NCBI GenBank assembly: GCA_005878635.1
Contig: VBLS01000003.1
Location: 1 to 20,413 of the forward strand
Direction of reading: 5' to 3'
Source of the DNA: Methanobacteriota archaeon
GTDB taxonomy: Archaea; Thermoplasmatota; Thermoplasmata; RBG-16-68-12
DNA: 20,413 nt
Shown here: piece by piece, positions 6,994 through 13,680 of the stretch
How the letters are laid out: every line of letters begins with the position of its first letter
Position numbering within the stretch: the stretch's first letter is position 1
Notes under the pieces: generated by a model
The model's database searches: none
Seen by the model: the letters and a program-made list of their open reading frames with translations, nothing else
Told to the model about the DNA's origin: nothing
Program-made: the position numbers and the translations under genes

Positions 6994-7890
6994 GTGGAGA
7001 TCCTCGTTTTCGGCGCCGGCGCAATGGGGAGTTTCATCGGTGGATTGCTGTCGCGCCGACACAAAGTGCTGCTCATCGGGAGGGCGGAGCATGTCGATGC
7101 GATTCGCGAACAAGGGCTCCGGATCACGGGGAAGACGGCGATGATTGCGAAACCCGAAGCGGCGACGACCGTGCCCCAACGCGCGCGACCGGACTTCGTG
7201 TTCGTCACGACGAAAGCGTACGACACCGCGAACGCGATGGGGCCGCTCGAACGTTTCGCGGACCGATCCGTGTTCGTCACATTGCAAAACGGACTCGGGA
7301 ATGCGGAGACGATCGCAAAGACCGCGCGAAGGGTGATCGCCGGAACCACTGCGATCGGCGTGACTTTCGTGGGACCCGGCGAGGTCCGCCATGCGGGCGT
7401 CGGAGACACCGTCTTCGGGGCCTGGGCGAACGTCGGAGAGCCGGAGATCGTCCGCTTGCGCGATGTGTTCGCGGAGGCCGGGATTAACGCCGAGCTGACG
7501 AGCGATATTCGGTCCGAGCTTTGGTCGAAGCTCGTCGTGAATGCGTCGATCAATCCGCTCGCCGCGATTGCCGGCGTGCCGAACGGACGCCTGGTCCGTG
7601 ACAAGCGGTTGCTCGCGATCCTCGAAACGATCTCCCGCGAAGCGGCGGCCGTCGCGAAGGCGGAGGGCGCGGCGGTCGACGCGGAGGAGCTTCGTCATCG
7701 GACCGTCCTGATCGCGAAGCGGACCGCGGCGAATCGAGGGAGCATGCTCCAGGACCTGGACCGCCACCGCCGGACAGAGATCGAGGCCATCCTGGGGCCG
7801 ATCATCCGGGCCGCCGCGCGGCATAAACTGCCGGTCCCCTTGACCCAGGCCTTCTACGCGGTCGTACGGGCCCGAGAGGCCGCCCCGTGA
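6994..7890 (+). CDS. panE: 2-dehydropantoate 2-reductase (ketopantoate reductase)
   Basis: Reduces ketopantoate to pantoate with a nicotinamide cofactor, supplying the pantoate half of coenzyme A. The product has 298 residues. It begins with a Rossmann strand and dinucleotide loop MEILVFGAGAMGSFIGG (GAGAMGS at 7-13) and carries TLQNGLGN (96-103). The catalytic region LWSKLVVNASINPLAAI includes K179 and N183, and the substrate-binding stretch is RGSMLQDLDRHRRTEIEAILG with S250 and E262. Start is GTG 6994, chosen because the nucleotide-binding strand follows at once. The frame stays open 41 codons upstream, but those residues cover the TATA box. In archaea the pathway continues with pantoate kinase and phosphopantothenate synthetase, neither of which is in this window. 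TBP follows with its own promoter. Confidence 0.92.
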   Translation: MEILVFGAGAMGSFIGGLLSRRHKVLLIGRAEHVDAIREQGLRITGKTAMIAKPEAATTVPQRARPDFVFVTTKAYDTANAMGPLERFADRSVFVTLQNGLGNAETIAKTARRVIAGTTAIGVTFVGPGEVRHAGVGDTVFGAWANVGEPEIVRLRDVFAEAGINAELTSDIRSELWSKLVVNASINPLAAIAGVPNGRLVRDKRLLAILETISREAAAVAKAEGAAVDAEELRHRTVLIAKRTAANRGSMLQDLDRHRRTEIEAILGPIIRAAARHKLPVPLTQAFYAVVRAREAAP

Positions 7891-7911
7891 ACGGCCGAAA
7901 ACGACCGTTTT
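7890..7911 (+). terminator. Weak terminator-like hairpin after the ketopantoate reductase gene
   Basis: AACGG (7890-7894) and CCGTT (7905-7909) can pair around a 10-base loop, with TTTT at 7908-7911. It begins at the last base of the stop codon. The stem is short, so this is tentative. Confidence 0.3.
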
Positions 7912-7922
7912 GCGACTAAACC

Positions 7923-7929
7923 TTATAAA
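7923..7929 (+). promoter_or_regulatory. TATA box for tbp
   Basis: TTATAAA in the context ACCTTATAAACCCC, 72 bases before the ATG. The predicted start near 7952 gives a leader of about 50 bases. The product, TBP, recognises such boxes, so autoregulation is possible but not shown. Confidence 0.65.
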
Positions 7930-7955
7930 CCCCTTTTAACTCCCTTGAACGCCGG

Positions 7956-7995
7956 CCTCCTGCGGACCCTTCGGGACCGCGGGTCGTCGGAGGTG
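7956..7995 (+). promoter_or_regulatory. tbp leader: Shine-Dalgarno with a potential sequestering hairpin
   Basis: GGAGGTG (7989-7995) is a strong ribosome binding site 5 bases before the ATG. CCTCC (7956-7960) upstream is its exact complement. Between them GCGG-A-CCC (7962-7969) can pair with GGG-A-CCGC (7973-7980) around TTC, with one A/A mismatch. The leader could therefore fold and mask the ribosome binding site. No known riboswitch is recognised. Confidence 0.4.
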
Positions 7996-8000
7996 TCATC

Positions 8001-8549
8001 ATGGCTAAAATCAAGATTGAGAACGTGGTCGCATCGACCTCCCTAGGCGAGGAACTGGACCTCCAGGCCATCGCCCTCGCCCTCGGCGGCGCGGAGTACG
8101 AGCCGGAGCAGTTCCCCGGGTTGATCTACCGCCTGAAGGAGCCGAAGACCGCGACCCTCCTCTTCCGCAGCGGCAAGGTCGTCTGCACCGGGGCGAAGAG
8201 CCTCGAGCACGTGAAGCAGGCGATCGAGATCGTGGCGAAGCAGATCGAGGCCGCCGGGATCCCAATCAAGAAGAACCCGGAGATCGAGGTCCAGAACATT
8301 GTCGCGTCCTCGGACCTCGGGACAGAGATCAACCTGAACGCGATCGCGATTTCCCTCGGCCTGGAGAAGGTCGAGTACGAGCCCGAGCAGTTCCCCGGCC
8401 TCGTCTACCGCATCGACGTACCGAAGGTGGTCGTGCTCCTGTTCGGCAGCGGCAAGCTCGTGTGCACGGGCGCCCGCAAGCCATCGGACGTTGAGCAGGC
8501 CGTCGAGAAGATCACGCAAGAGCTGAAGGCGGCCGGCCTGCTCCGATAG
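8001..8549 (+). CDS. tbp: TATA-box-binding protein TBP
   Basis: General transcription factor that binds the TATA box, bends DNA and recruits TFB and RNA polymerase. It has 182 residues, the standard archaeal size, and is built from two direct repeats. Repeat 1 includes IENVVAS, EYEPEQFPGLIYRL and LLFRSGKVVCTGAKS. Repeat 2 includes VQNIVAS, EYEPEQFPGLVYRI and LLFGSGKLVCTGARK. These form the saddle, and the phenylalanines in FPGL and LLF are the DNA-intercalating type. Start ATG 8001 follows GGAGGTG at ideal spacing. The gene has its own TATA box. An SRPBCC gene starts four bases after the stop, so the two are probably co-transcribed. Confidence 0.98.
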   Translation: MAKIKIENVVASTSLGEELDLQAIALALGGAEYEPEQFPGLIYRLKEPKTATLLFRSGKVVCTGAKSLEHVKQAIEIVAKQIEAAGIPIKKNPEIEVQNIVASSDLGTEINLNAIAISLGLEKVEYEPEQFPGLVYRIDVPKVVVLLFGSGKLVCTGARKPSDVEQAVEKITQELKAAGLLR

Positions 8550-8553
8550 CGCG

Positions 8554-9006
8554 ATGCTCGAATTGCGCACGGAGACGGAGATCGACGCCCCGGTCGAGCG
8601 CGTCTGGCAGGTGCTGACGGACTTCGAGGCGTTTCCGGAATGGAACCCGTTCATCCGGAGCATCCGCGGGACGGCGGTCGAAGGCTTCCGCTTGGACGTC
8701 CTCCTCGGCGCCTCCGGCACGCGACCGATGCGGTTCCGCCCGAAGGTCCTGAAGGTGGTCCCTAACCGCGAGCTTCGATGGCTCGGCCGCCTTGTCCTTC
8801 CCCGACTGTTCGATGGGGAACACATCTTCGAGTTGGAGGCCGTCGGACCGAGGCGCACGAGGTTCGTCCAACGCGAACGGTTCCGCGGGATCTTCGTTCC
8901 CTTCCTGCAACGCAGCCTCGAACGGGATGTCCGGCGGGGATTCGAGGAGATGAATCAGGCGTTGCGAGCGAGAGTCTCGGCGGGAACCGCGACCGCGAAG
9001 GCCTAA
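8554..9006 (+). CDS. SRPBCC (START-like/polyketide cyclase) family protein
   Basis: Protein of 150 residues with the Bet v1/START-like hydrophobic-cavity fold. It begins MLELRTETEIDAPVERVWQVLTDFEAFPEWNPFI, the usual first strand, helix and WNP motif. Later come LRWLGRLVLPRLFDGEHIFELEAVG and a long C-terminal helix RSLERDVRRGFEEMNQALRAR. Members bind small hydrophobic ligands or act as cyclases; here the ligand is unknown. No signal peptide is visible. It begins four bases after the tbp stop, and the TatD-like gene follows after 24 bases. Co-transcription with tbp may be incidental. Confidence 0.85.
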   Translation: MLELRTETEIDAPVERVWQVLTDFEAFPEWNPFIRSIRGTAVEGFRLDVLLGASGTRPMRFRPKVLKVVPNRELRWLGRLVLPRLFDGEHIFELEAVGPRRTRFVQRERFRGIFVPFLQRSLERDVRRGFEEMNQALRARVSAGTATAKA

Positions 9007-9030
9007 GGCCGTCCCGACGTTTCGCGTCCC

Positions 9031-9867
9031 GTGGCGATCTTCGACAACCATATCCATCTCCGGCCGGAATTCCTAGGCGTCCAGGCGGCGAAAGAGTTCG
9101 AACGCGTGGGCGGGACGGCGATCATGTTGACGCACTCTCCCTACGAGGATGTGCCCATCCACCGCGGGGAGGATTTCGACCGAGCCTTCGCGAAGACGCT
9201 GGCCATGGCCTCGGCGGTCCGGGAAACGACGCACCTGCAGGTCTTCGTGGCCCTCGGGCCTTATCCGGTGGAATTCGTCGGACTTCGACAAGCGCTCGGC
9301 CTTGAGGCCGCGATTGAAGCGATGCGAAAGGGGATTGATCGGGCCGCCCGCCTGATCGCGGACGGAAAAGCGGTTGCCTTCGGAGAGGTCGGCCGTCCGC
9401 ACTTCCCGGTCCCCGCGGAGGTCCTCGCGGCATGTAACGACCTTCTCGGATACACGATGGAGAAGGCGAAGGAGCTCGGCTGCGCGGTCATCCTTCACAC
9501 GGAAGACCCGACGCCTGAGACATTCGGCGAATTCGCGACGATGGCGTCGAAGGCTGGCCTGCCACCGGAGCGGGTCGTGAAACATCACTCGACTCCGTTC
9601 ACGAGGCCCGAAGACACGCACGGACTCGTGCCTTCCATCCTTGCAAAGGAGACGCTCATCTCCGTCGCGGTGAAAGGTGGACCTCGATTCCTCCTGGAGA
9701 CGGACTACATCGATGACCCGGGGCGACCCGGAGCCGTCCTCGGTCCCACCACGGTCCCGAGAAAGACCCGGGCTTGGCTTGCCACGGGCCTTCTTTCGGA
9801 AGAGGCCTGCCAGATCATCCACAAGGACCTCCCGGAGAGAACCTATGGAATCGAGCTTCGCCCCTAA
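9031..9867 (+). CDS. TatD-related metal-dependent hydrolase
   Basis: TIM-barrel hydrolase of 278 residues in the TatD-like amidohydrolase superfamily. Predicted metal ligands are in order: H7 and H9 (FDNHIHL), E119 (AFGEVGRPHF), H156 (VILHTEDP), H185 or H186 (VVKHHSTPF) and D225 (LLETDYIDDP). TatD proteins are often DNases, but this archaeal branch is usually annotated only as a predicted metal-dependent hydrolase, and the substrate is open. Start is GTG 9031, which places the HxH motif at residues 7-9 as in the family. No strong ribosome binding site is visible. It ends 29 bases from the convergent acylphosphatase gene. Confidence 0.85.
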   Translation: MAIFDNHIHLRPEFLGVQAAKEFERVGGTAIMLTHSPYEDVPIHRGEDFDRAFAKTLAMASAVRETTHLQVFVALGPYPVEFVGLRQALGLEAAIEAMRKGIDRAARLIADGKAVAFGEVGRPHFPVPAEVLAACNDLLGYTMEKAKELGCAVILHTEDPTPETFGEFATMASKAGLPPERVVKHHSTPFTRPEDTHGLVPSILAKETLISVAVKGGPRFLLETDYIDDPGRPGAVLGPTTVPRKTRAWLATGLLSEEACQIIHKDLPERTYGIELRP

Positions 9868-9896
9868 CGCAGCTCATCGCGCGACCTTCGCGGAGT

Positions 9897-10172
9897 TTAA
9901 TACAGGATGCGGAAACTGCGGAGGTCCGGTTGCGGTTCGTGCCAGGAGACCTCGACGGTTTCGACGCGCGCACGCGGCTGTGACGTCTTGTTCCATTCGA
10001 TACATGCTTCGATGCCCGGCCGGTCGCCCTGGAACACCGCCTCGACGCTGCCGTCGCCGCGGTTCCGGACGGATCCGCGGAGCCCGAGCGCCTCCGCTTT
10101 TTCGGCGCAGTTCGCGCGGAAGTAGACCCCTTGGACGCGTCCCCGAAAGATCACCACGGCGCGGATCTCCAT
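9897..10172 (-). CDS. acyP: Acylphosphatase
   Basis: Hydrolyses carboxyl-phosphate bonds, for example in acetyl or carbamoyl phosphate. It has 91 residues, the usual size for the family. The phosphate-binding signature GRVQGVYFRANC includes catalytic R19, and the second signature GLRGSVRNRGDGSVEAVFQG includes catalytic N37. An aromatic C terminus (FRILY) is typical. Start ATG 10170-10172 gives the canonical N terminus MEIRAVVIFRGRVQG. An in-frame ATG at 10182-10184 would add four residues and cannot be excluded. No clear TATA box is visible in the 96 bases before it. The PD-(D/E)XK-like gene lies upstream on the same strand and may be co-transcribed. Confidence 0.93.
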   Translation of the reverse strand: MEIRAVVIFRGRVQGVYFRANCAEKAEALGLRGSVRNRGDGSVEAVFQGDRPGIEACIEWNKTSQPRARVETVEVSWHEPQPDLRSFRILY

Positions 10173-10268
10173 CACAATATCCATCAGGATTGAGTCAAAG
10201 AACCTTGCGCTGCCCGAAACATGGGACGACGAATCCCGATTCAACAGGACGGTGCCATCCTTTCCCGG

Positions 10269-10688
10269 TTAGTCGTCACCGACCTTCGGCTCCCGCCAGG
10301 TCGCGAGAATCTTGTCTTGCACGAACGGAAGTAACCTGGGAGACCGTCCGGCGGAAATGGGAGTGCGGACCTTCCCTCGGTCGTCGACCGCAAGCAAGCC
10401 CACGCGTTCCGCCTCGAAACGCCATCGTTCGCGATAGGCTCTCGACGCTGCCGCCAGGGGCATCGCGACCCACGTCCAGTCCGCGGCGAGTTGATATGCG
10501 ACCGCTTGGTGCAAGGCCTCCGCCCAGTCGTGGAGTTTCATCTCAATCGCCGTCACGTTCTCCCCCCGCCAAGCGAACAAATCGGCGCGCCGGCTGACGA
10601 TCGGTACCTCCACGCAGACGCGGAATCCTGCCGCTCGGAGCCAAGCGCATAACGGTTCAGCAAGGTCGGCCTCGAACCGAAAGCCCAT
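10269..10688 (-). CDS. Small PD-(D/E)XK nuclease-like protein, uncharacterised
   Basis: Protein of 139 residues whose core resembles the PD-(D/E)XK nuclease fold. It begins with a helix with acidic residues (MGFRFEADLAEPLCAWLRAAG), then a strand VEVPIVSRRADLFAW with D36, then VTAIEMKLHDW with E49 and K51, followed by a helix with Q61 (ALHQAVAYQLAADWTWVAMP). That D...ExK...Q order is the standard active-site layout. The specific family and substrate are not recognised. It could be a repair or restriction-type endonuclease or a holdase-like relative. Start ATG 10686-10688 is chosen because upstream residues in the same frame are antisense to the CBS-HPF gene. A TATA-like CCTTTTCTTG about 25 bases upstream suggests a leaderless transcript. 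It is divergent from the CBS-HPF gene. Confidence 0.7.
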   Translation of the reverse strand: MGFRFEADLAEPLCAWLRAAGFRVCVEVPIVSRRADLFAWRGENVTAIEMKLHDWAEALHQAVAYQLAADWTWVAMPLAAASRAYRERWRFEAERVGLLAVDDRGKVRTPISAGRSPRLLPFVQDKILATWREPKVGDD

Positions 10689-10812
10689 CGTCGCTCGAAA
10701 ATGCCGAGGGTCAAGAAAAGGTTCTGGCGGGTCGGCCGAATCGCGCCGGGCCTCGCTCCTCGCCGAATTGACCTCGTCTTCGTTGTCCGGTCTCGGACTC
10801 CGAAAGAACTTT

Positions 10813-10819
10813 CTTATAC
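10813..10819 (+). promoter_or_regulatory. TATA-like box for the CBS-HPF gene
   Basis: CTTATAC within ACTTTCTTATACG, 41-47 bases before the ATG at 10860. Initiation about 25 bases downstream gives a leader of around 17 bases. Confidence 0.5.
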
Positions 10820-10859
10820 GCTCGGCCGCTATGGAAGCCTTCCCCGCGGCGGGTCCTCC

Positions 10860-12008
10860 ATGAAGCGGAACAAGGTCCAAGACCTCCGGGTCTCCGACTT
10901 CATGTCGACCGACCTCGTGACGATCGGGCCCGACGACACGATCGGGGACGCGCTCGGGAAGATGAAGAGCCGCGAGGTCCACGAGCTCCCCGTCCTCGAG
11001 CGGAAGAAGCTCGCCGGAGTCGTGACGCTTCTTGAGTTGATGCGGCGCAGGAACCTGCCTCCGGCGACGAAGGTCTCGACGGTCCTCCAGGTGCCGCCGG
11101 AGGTCACGCCGGACACGCGTCTGCCCGAGGTGGCCGAGAAGATGATCAGCTCAGGATTCCGCGCGATTCCCGTCGCGAAGGGGAAGGCGCTCGTCGGAAT
11201 CATCTCCCGCTCCGACCTCGTGCGGGCCCTCGTCGCGACGAAAGCCCTCGAAGGCGTCCGCGTCCGCGACTTCATGACCCCGAACCCGCAGGCCGTCGCG
11301 GAGAACGACACGGTCGAAAAGGCCATCCAGATCATGCGCTCCCTCGGGGAACGTTCCGTCCCCGTCGTGGACAAGAACCGGCACCTGAAAGGCGTCGTCG
11401 GGATGAAGGACGTCGTCGACCTGTTCGCTCGACCCAAAGTCCGCGAACAGTATGGCGAGCATGCCGGCCGCGGGGAGAAAATCCTGCTCGAAGTCCAGAG
11501 CGTCATGCGGTACCCTCCGCTCACGGTCGGACCGGATGCCGACGCCCACCGCGCCGCCGAGCTGATGGCGAAGAATCACATCTCATCGGTCATCGTGACG
11601 GAGAACGACGAGCCGATCGGGATCATCACGACGCAGGACCTCATGCAGTTCCTCGCGGGCCTGCGCGAGCGGGAAGAGCTGTTCGTCGAGATCGGCGGCC
11701 TCGACGACGAGCCTCCGGAAGCCTACGACGAAATCTACTCCGTCATCGAGAAGGAAATGCGGCGCATCGCGGAGTTCACCGAGCCAAGGACCCTGACGAT
11801 CCATTTCCAGAAGTACAGCCCGGAGGGGGATCGATTCAAGTATTCCCTCCGCGCCCGCTTCACGACGGCCCACAGGATCTATCACGCTCACCACTTCGAC
11901 TGGGATCTCCACGCGGCGCTGAAAGGACTCCTCGAGAACTTGGGAAAGCGGATTCAGAAGGAGAAGGAACGCCGCCTTGGGGAACGGAAGCGCGTCCGTT
12001 CAACGTAG
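10860..12008 (+). CDS. Four-CBS-domain protein with C-terminal HPF/RaiA-like domain
   Basis: Protein of 382 residues. Four CBS repeats form two Bateman modules at about 10-62 (VSDFMSTDLVTIGPDDTI), 72-125 (VSTVLQVPPEVTPDTRL), 134-190 (VRDFMTPNPQAVAENDTV) and 212-266 (VQSVMRYPPLTVGPDADA). Such modules bind adenine nucleotides and sense energy state. From about 272 the chain resembles ribosome hibernation factor HPF/RaiA: a helix DEIYSVIEKEMRRI, a strand LTIHFQKY, EGDRFKYSLRARFTT and HHFDWDLHAALKGLLENLGKRIQKE. The inferred job is nucleotide-controlled ribosome binding or inactivation under starvation. Start ATG 10860 follows a TATA-like box, and 53 further in-frame codons upstream have no homology I recognise. 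The 3' end overlaps the convergent deacetylase gene by nine bases. Confidence 0.87.
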   Translation: MKRNKVQDLRVSDFMSTDLVTIGPDDTIGDALGKMKSREVHELPVLERKKLAGVVTLLELMRRRNLPPATKVSTVLQVPPEVTPDTRLPEVAEKMISSGFRAIPVAKGKALVGIISRSDLVRALVATKALEGVRVRDFMTPNPQAVAENDTVEKAIQIMRSLGERSVPVVDKNRHLKGVVGMKDVVDLFARPKVREQYGEHAGRGEKILLEVQSVMRYPPLTVGPDADAHRAAELMAKNHISSVIVTENDEPIGIITTQDLMQFLAGLREREELFVEIGGLDDEPPEAYDEIYSVIEKEMRRIAEFTEPRTLTIHFQKYSPEGDRFKYSLRARFTTAHRIYHAHHFDWDLHAALKGLLENLGKRIQKEKERRLGERKRVRST

Positions 12009-13007
12009 GTTCCAGTATTCGGCCTGGGCCTTCCGGGTGGCTTCGATCGCCGGACCGCCGCGACCCTGGTCGTCGAGGATTTCCGTCAACGCAAGGGAGA
12101 GGGAGCGACGCTCCAGGGCGGCCACGACGCCCGCGACGACTTCGCTCAGGGCTTCCAGATGGTACCCGCCTTCCAACGCGATCACGAAACGGTTCCCGCA
12201 AAGGCGAGCGGCCAACGCAGCACTCCGGGACATCAGGTCCACGTACGCGGGCGAGGAGAGCGTGAGGGACGTCAGCGGATCGCGGTAATGCGCGTCGATG
12301 CCCAAGCTGACGAGGATCACATCCGGTCGGAATTCGGTGAGGATCGGCTCGATGATCGAGTCGGCCGCGGCTCGGTACGAGGCATCCCCGCAACCCGCTG
12401 TGAAGGGGATATTGACCGTGAAGCCACGGCCTTCTCCGGTCCCGACATCCTCCGCGGGCCCGGTCCCGGGATAGATGCCGAACTGGTGGGTCGACACGTA
12501 CAGCACGGACGAGCTGTCCGCGAAGATATCGCGGGTCCCGTTCCCATGGTGGGCATCGTAGTCCAAGATGGCGACCTTCCGGCCCGCCGCGGCTTGCTCG
12601 GCGGCCGCGACCGCGACGTTGTTCAGGTAGCAGAATCCCCCGCCGTAGTCCGGACCCGCGTGATGGCCCGGCGGACGGACGAGGGCGACCGTCGCCCGCC
12701 CGTCGCGCACGGCGGTGCGGGTGGCATCGAGGACGGCGCCCACGGCAAGCGTGGCGATCTCGAACGTCTCGGGGTGCACCGCGGTCTCGGGGTCCACGGA
12801 CCCCTCGCCGAGATGTTGCAGGAGTTCCACATAGGCATCCCGGTGCACTCGTTGGAGATCGGAGATCGCCGCCGTCGAAGGTCGCACGACGTCTCGCCAC
12901 AGCTCCTCTTTCCCGAGCCGTTCGACGATCGACCGCAGCCGGTCGGGCCGCTCCACATGGAAGGGAGAGGCCACGTGGTCCAAGAACCGCGCGTCGTAGA
13001 CGATCAC
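12000..13007 (-). CDS. Histone deacetylase-family (AcuC/HDAC-like) deacetylase
   Basis: Zinc-dependent arginase-fold deacetylase of 335 residues. Visible motifs are RPPGHHAG (111-118) with the catalytic His pair, GGGFCYLNNVAVAA (122-135), DYDAHHGNGT (149-158) with zinc ligands D151 and H153, the third zinc ligand D238 (SLGIDAH), and ALEGGYH (277-283) with catalytic-type Y282. Archaeal members may deacetylate proteins such as chromatin proteins or small acetylated amines; the substrate is not set by sequence. Start is GTG 13005-13007, giving MIVYDARFLDHVASPFHVERP, as in the family. No in-frame ATG lies nearby. It overlaps the CBS-HPF gene by nine bases at its 3' end and is divergent from a GNAT acetyltransferase, an acetylase/deacetylase neighbourhood that may be coincidental. 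Confidence 0.92.
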   Translation of the reverse strand: MIVYDARFLDHVASPFHVERPDRLRSIVERLGKEELWRDVVRPSTAAISDLQRVHRDAYVELLQHLGEGSVDPETAVHPETFEIATLAVGAVLDATRTAVRDGRATVALVRPPGHHAGPDYGGGFCYLNNVAVAAAEQAAAGRKVAILDYDAHHGNGTRDIFADSSSVLYVSTHQFGIYPGTGPAEDVGTGEGRGFTVNIPFTAGCGDASYRAAADSIIEPILTEFRPDVILVSLGIDAHYRDPLTSLTLSSPAYVDLMSRSAALAARLCGNRFVIALEGGYHLEALSEVVAGVVAALERRSLSLALTEILDDQGRGGPAIEATRKAQAEYWNLR

Positions 13008-13128
13008 GACCGCAGGAATGGCGGGCCCGATTTCAAGGCATCGTCCGCCGACGAATCGAGGGCCGCGTCGATCGGATCGCCACCGGTCCGTGCAAAGGTC
13101 TTTAGCTCCCGCTCGAAGTCGGGACTTC

Positions 13129-13677
13129 GTGCTGGAGACGCGCCGGATCCTCCAAGGGAACCGTCTGCGTCTTCGCCCGCTCGCGGCGACGGACCTCCGC
13201 CGTTGCGTGAAATGGTTCTCGGACCTGCAGATCATCCACTTCCTCGGCCGGAATTCGCCCGTGACGCTGGCGGAAGAGGAGCGATGGTTCCGCGACTACG
13301 AGAGGCGGAGCGACGAGCAAATCTTCGCGATCGAGGTCGATGAGGTCCACGTCGGGAACATCGGCTTGCACAAGATCGACCGGTCGCATCGGAAGGCGGA
13401 GGTGGGGATCGTCATCGGAGAACCGACGTACTGGTCGAAAGGCTACGGGACGGAGGCGATGCGGACCGTGCTGCGGTACGCCTTCGGCGCCCTCGGCTTG
13501 AACAAGGTCTCCCTCGACGTCCTCGAGTATAACACGCGGGCCATCCGGACCTACGAGCGCCTGGGGTTCCATCGGGAGGGCGTGCACCGCGAGGACGTCT
13601 ACAAGGACGGCCGTTTCGTGCACGTGATCCGGATGAGCATCTTGGCCCGGGAACTCGACCCTGGGATGCCGGCCTGA
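13129..13677 (+). CDS. GNAT N-acetyltransferase, RimJ/RimL type
   Basis: Acetyl-CoA-dependent N-acetyltransferase of 182 residues. It has the RimJ/RimL opening ETRRILQGNRLRLRPLAATDL, central strands FAIEVDEVHVGNIGLHKID and AEVGIVIGEPTYWSKGYGTEAMR. The SKGYGT part is the pyrophosphate-binding loop of motif A. The closing part LNKVSLDVLEYNTRAIRTYERLGFHREGV is the usual motif B. Members acetylate protein N termini, small amines or antibiotics; the substrate is unknown here. GTG 13129 is chosen because the fold starts there. A TATA-like CTTTAG lies about 28 bases upstream, so the transcript may be leaderless. An in-frame ATG at 13018 would add an Arg-rich tail crossing the promoter. It is convergent with the M24 peptidase, three bases apart. 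Confidence 0.87.
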   Translation: MLETRRILQGNRLRLRPLAATDLRRCVKWFSDLQIIHFLGRNSPVTLAEEERWFRDYERRSDEQIFAIEVDEVHVGNIGLHKIDRSHRKAEVGIVIGEPTYWSKGYGTEAMRTVLRYAFGALGLNKVSLDVLEYNTRAIRTYERLGFHREGVHREDVYKDGRFVHVIRMSILARELDPGMPA

Positions 13678-13680
13678 ATC

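Noticed and set aside
6775..7824. 349-residue minus-strand frame opposite the ketopantoate reductase gene
   Set aside because: Most of it is the antisense of a clear Rossmann-fold enzyme. Only the short promoter-linked unit at 6763-6885 on that strand has independent support, and in another frame.
12000..12008. Nine-base overlap of CBS-HPF and deacetylase genes as an annotation error
   Set aside because: Both stops are clear, and both proteins end naturally near them. Short convergent overlaps recur here, for example at 15206-15212.
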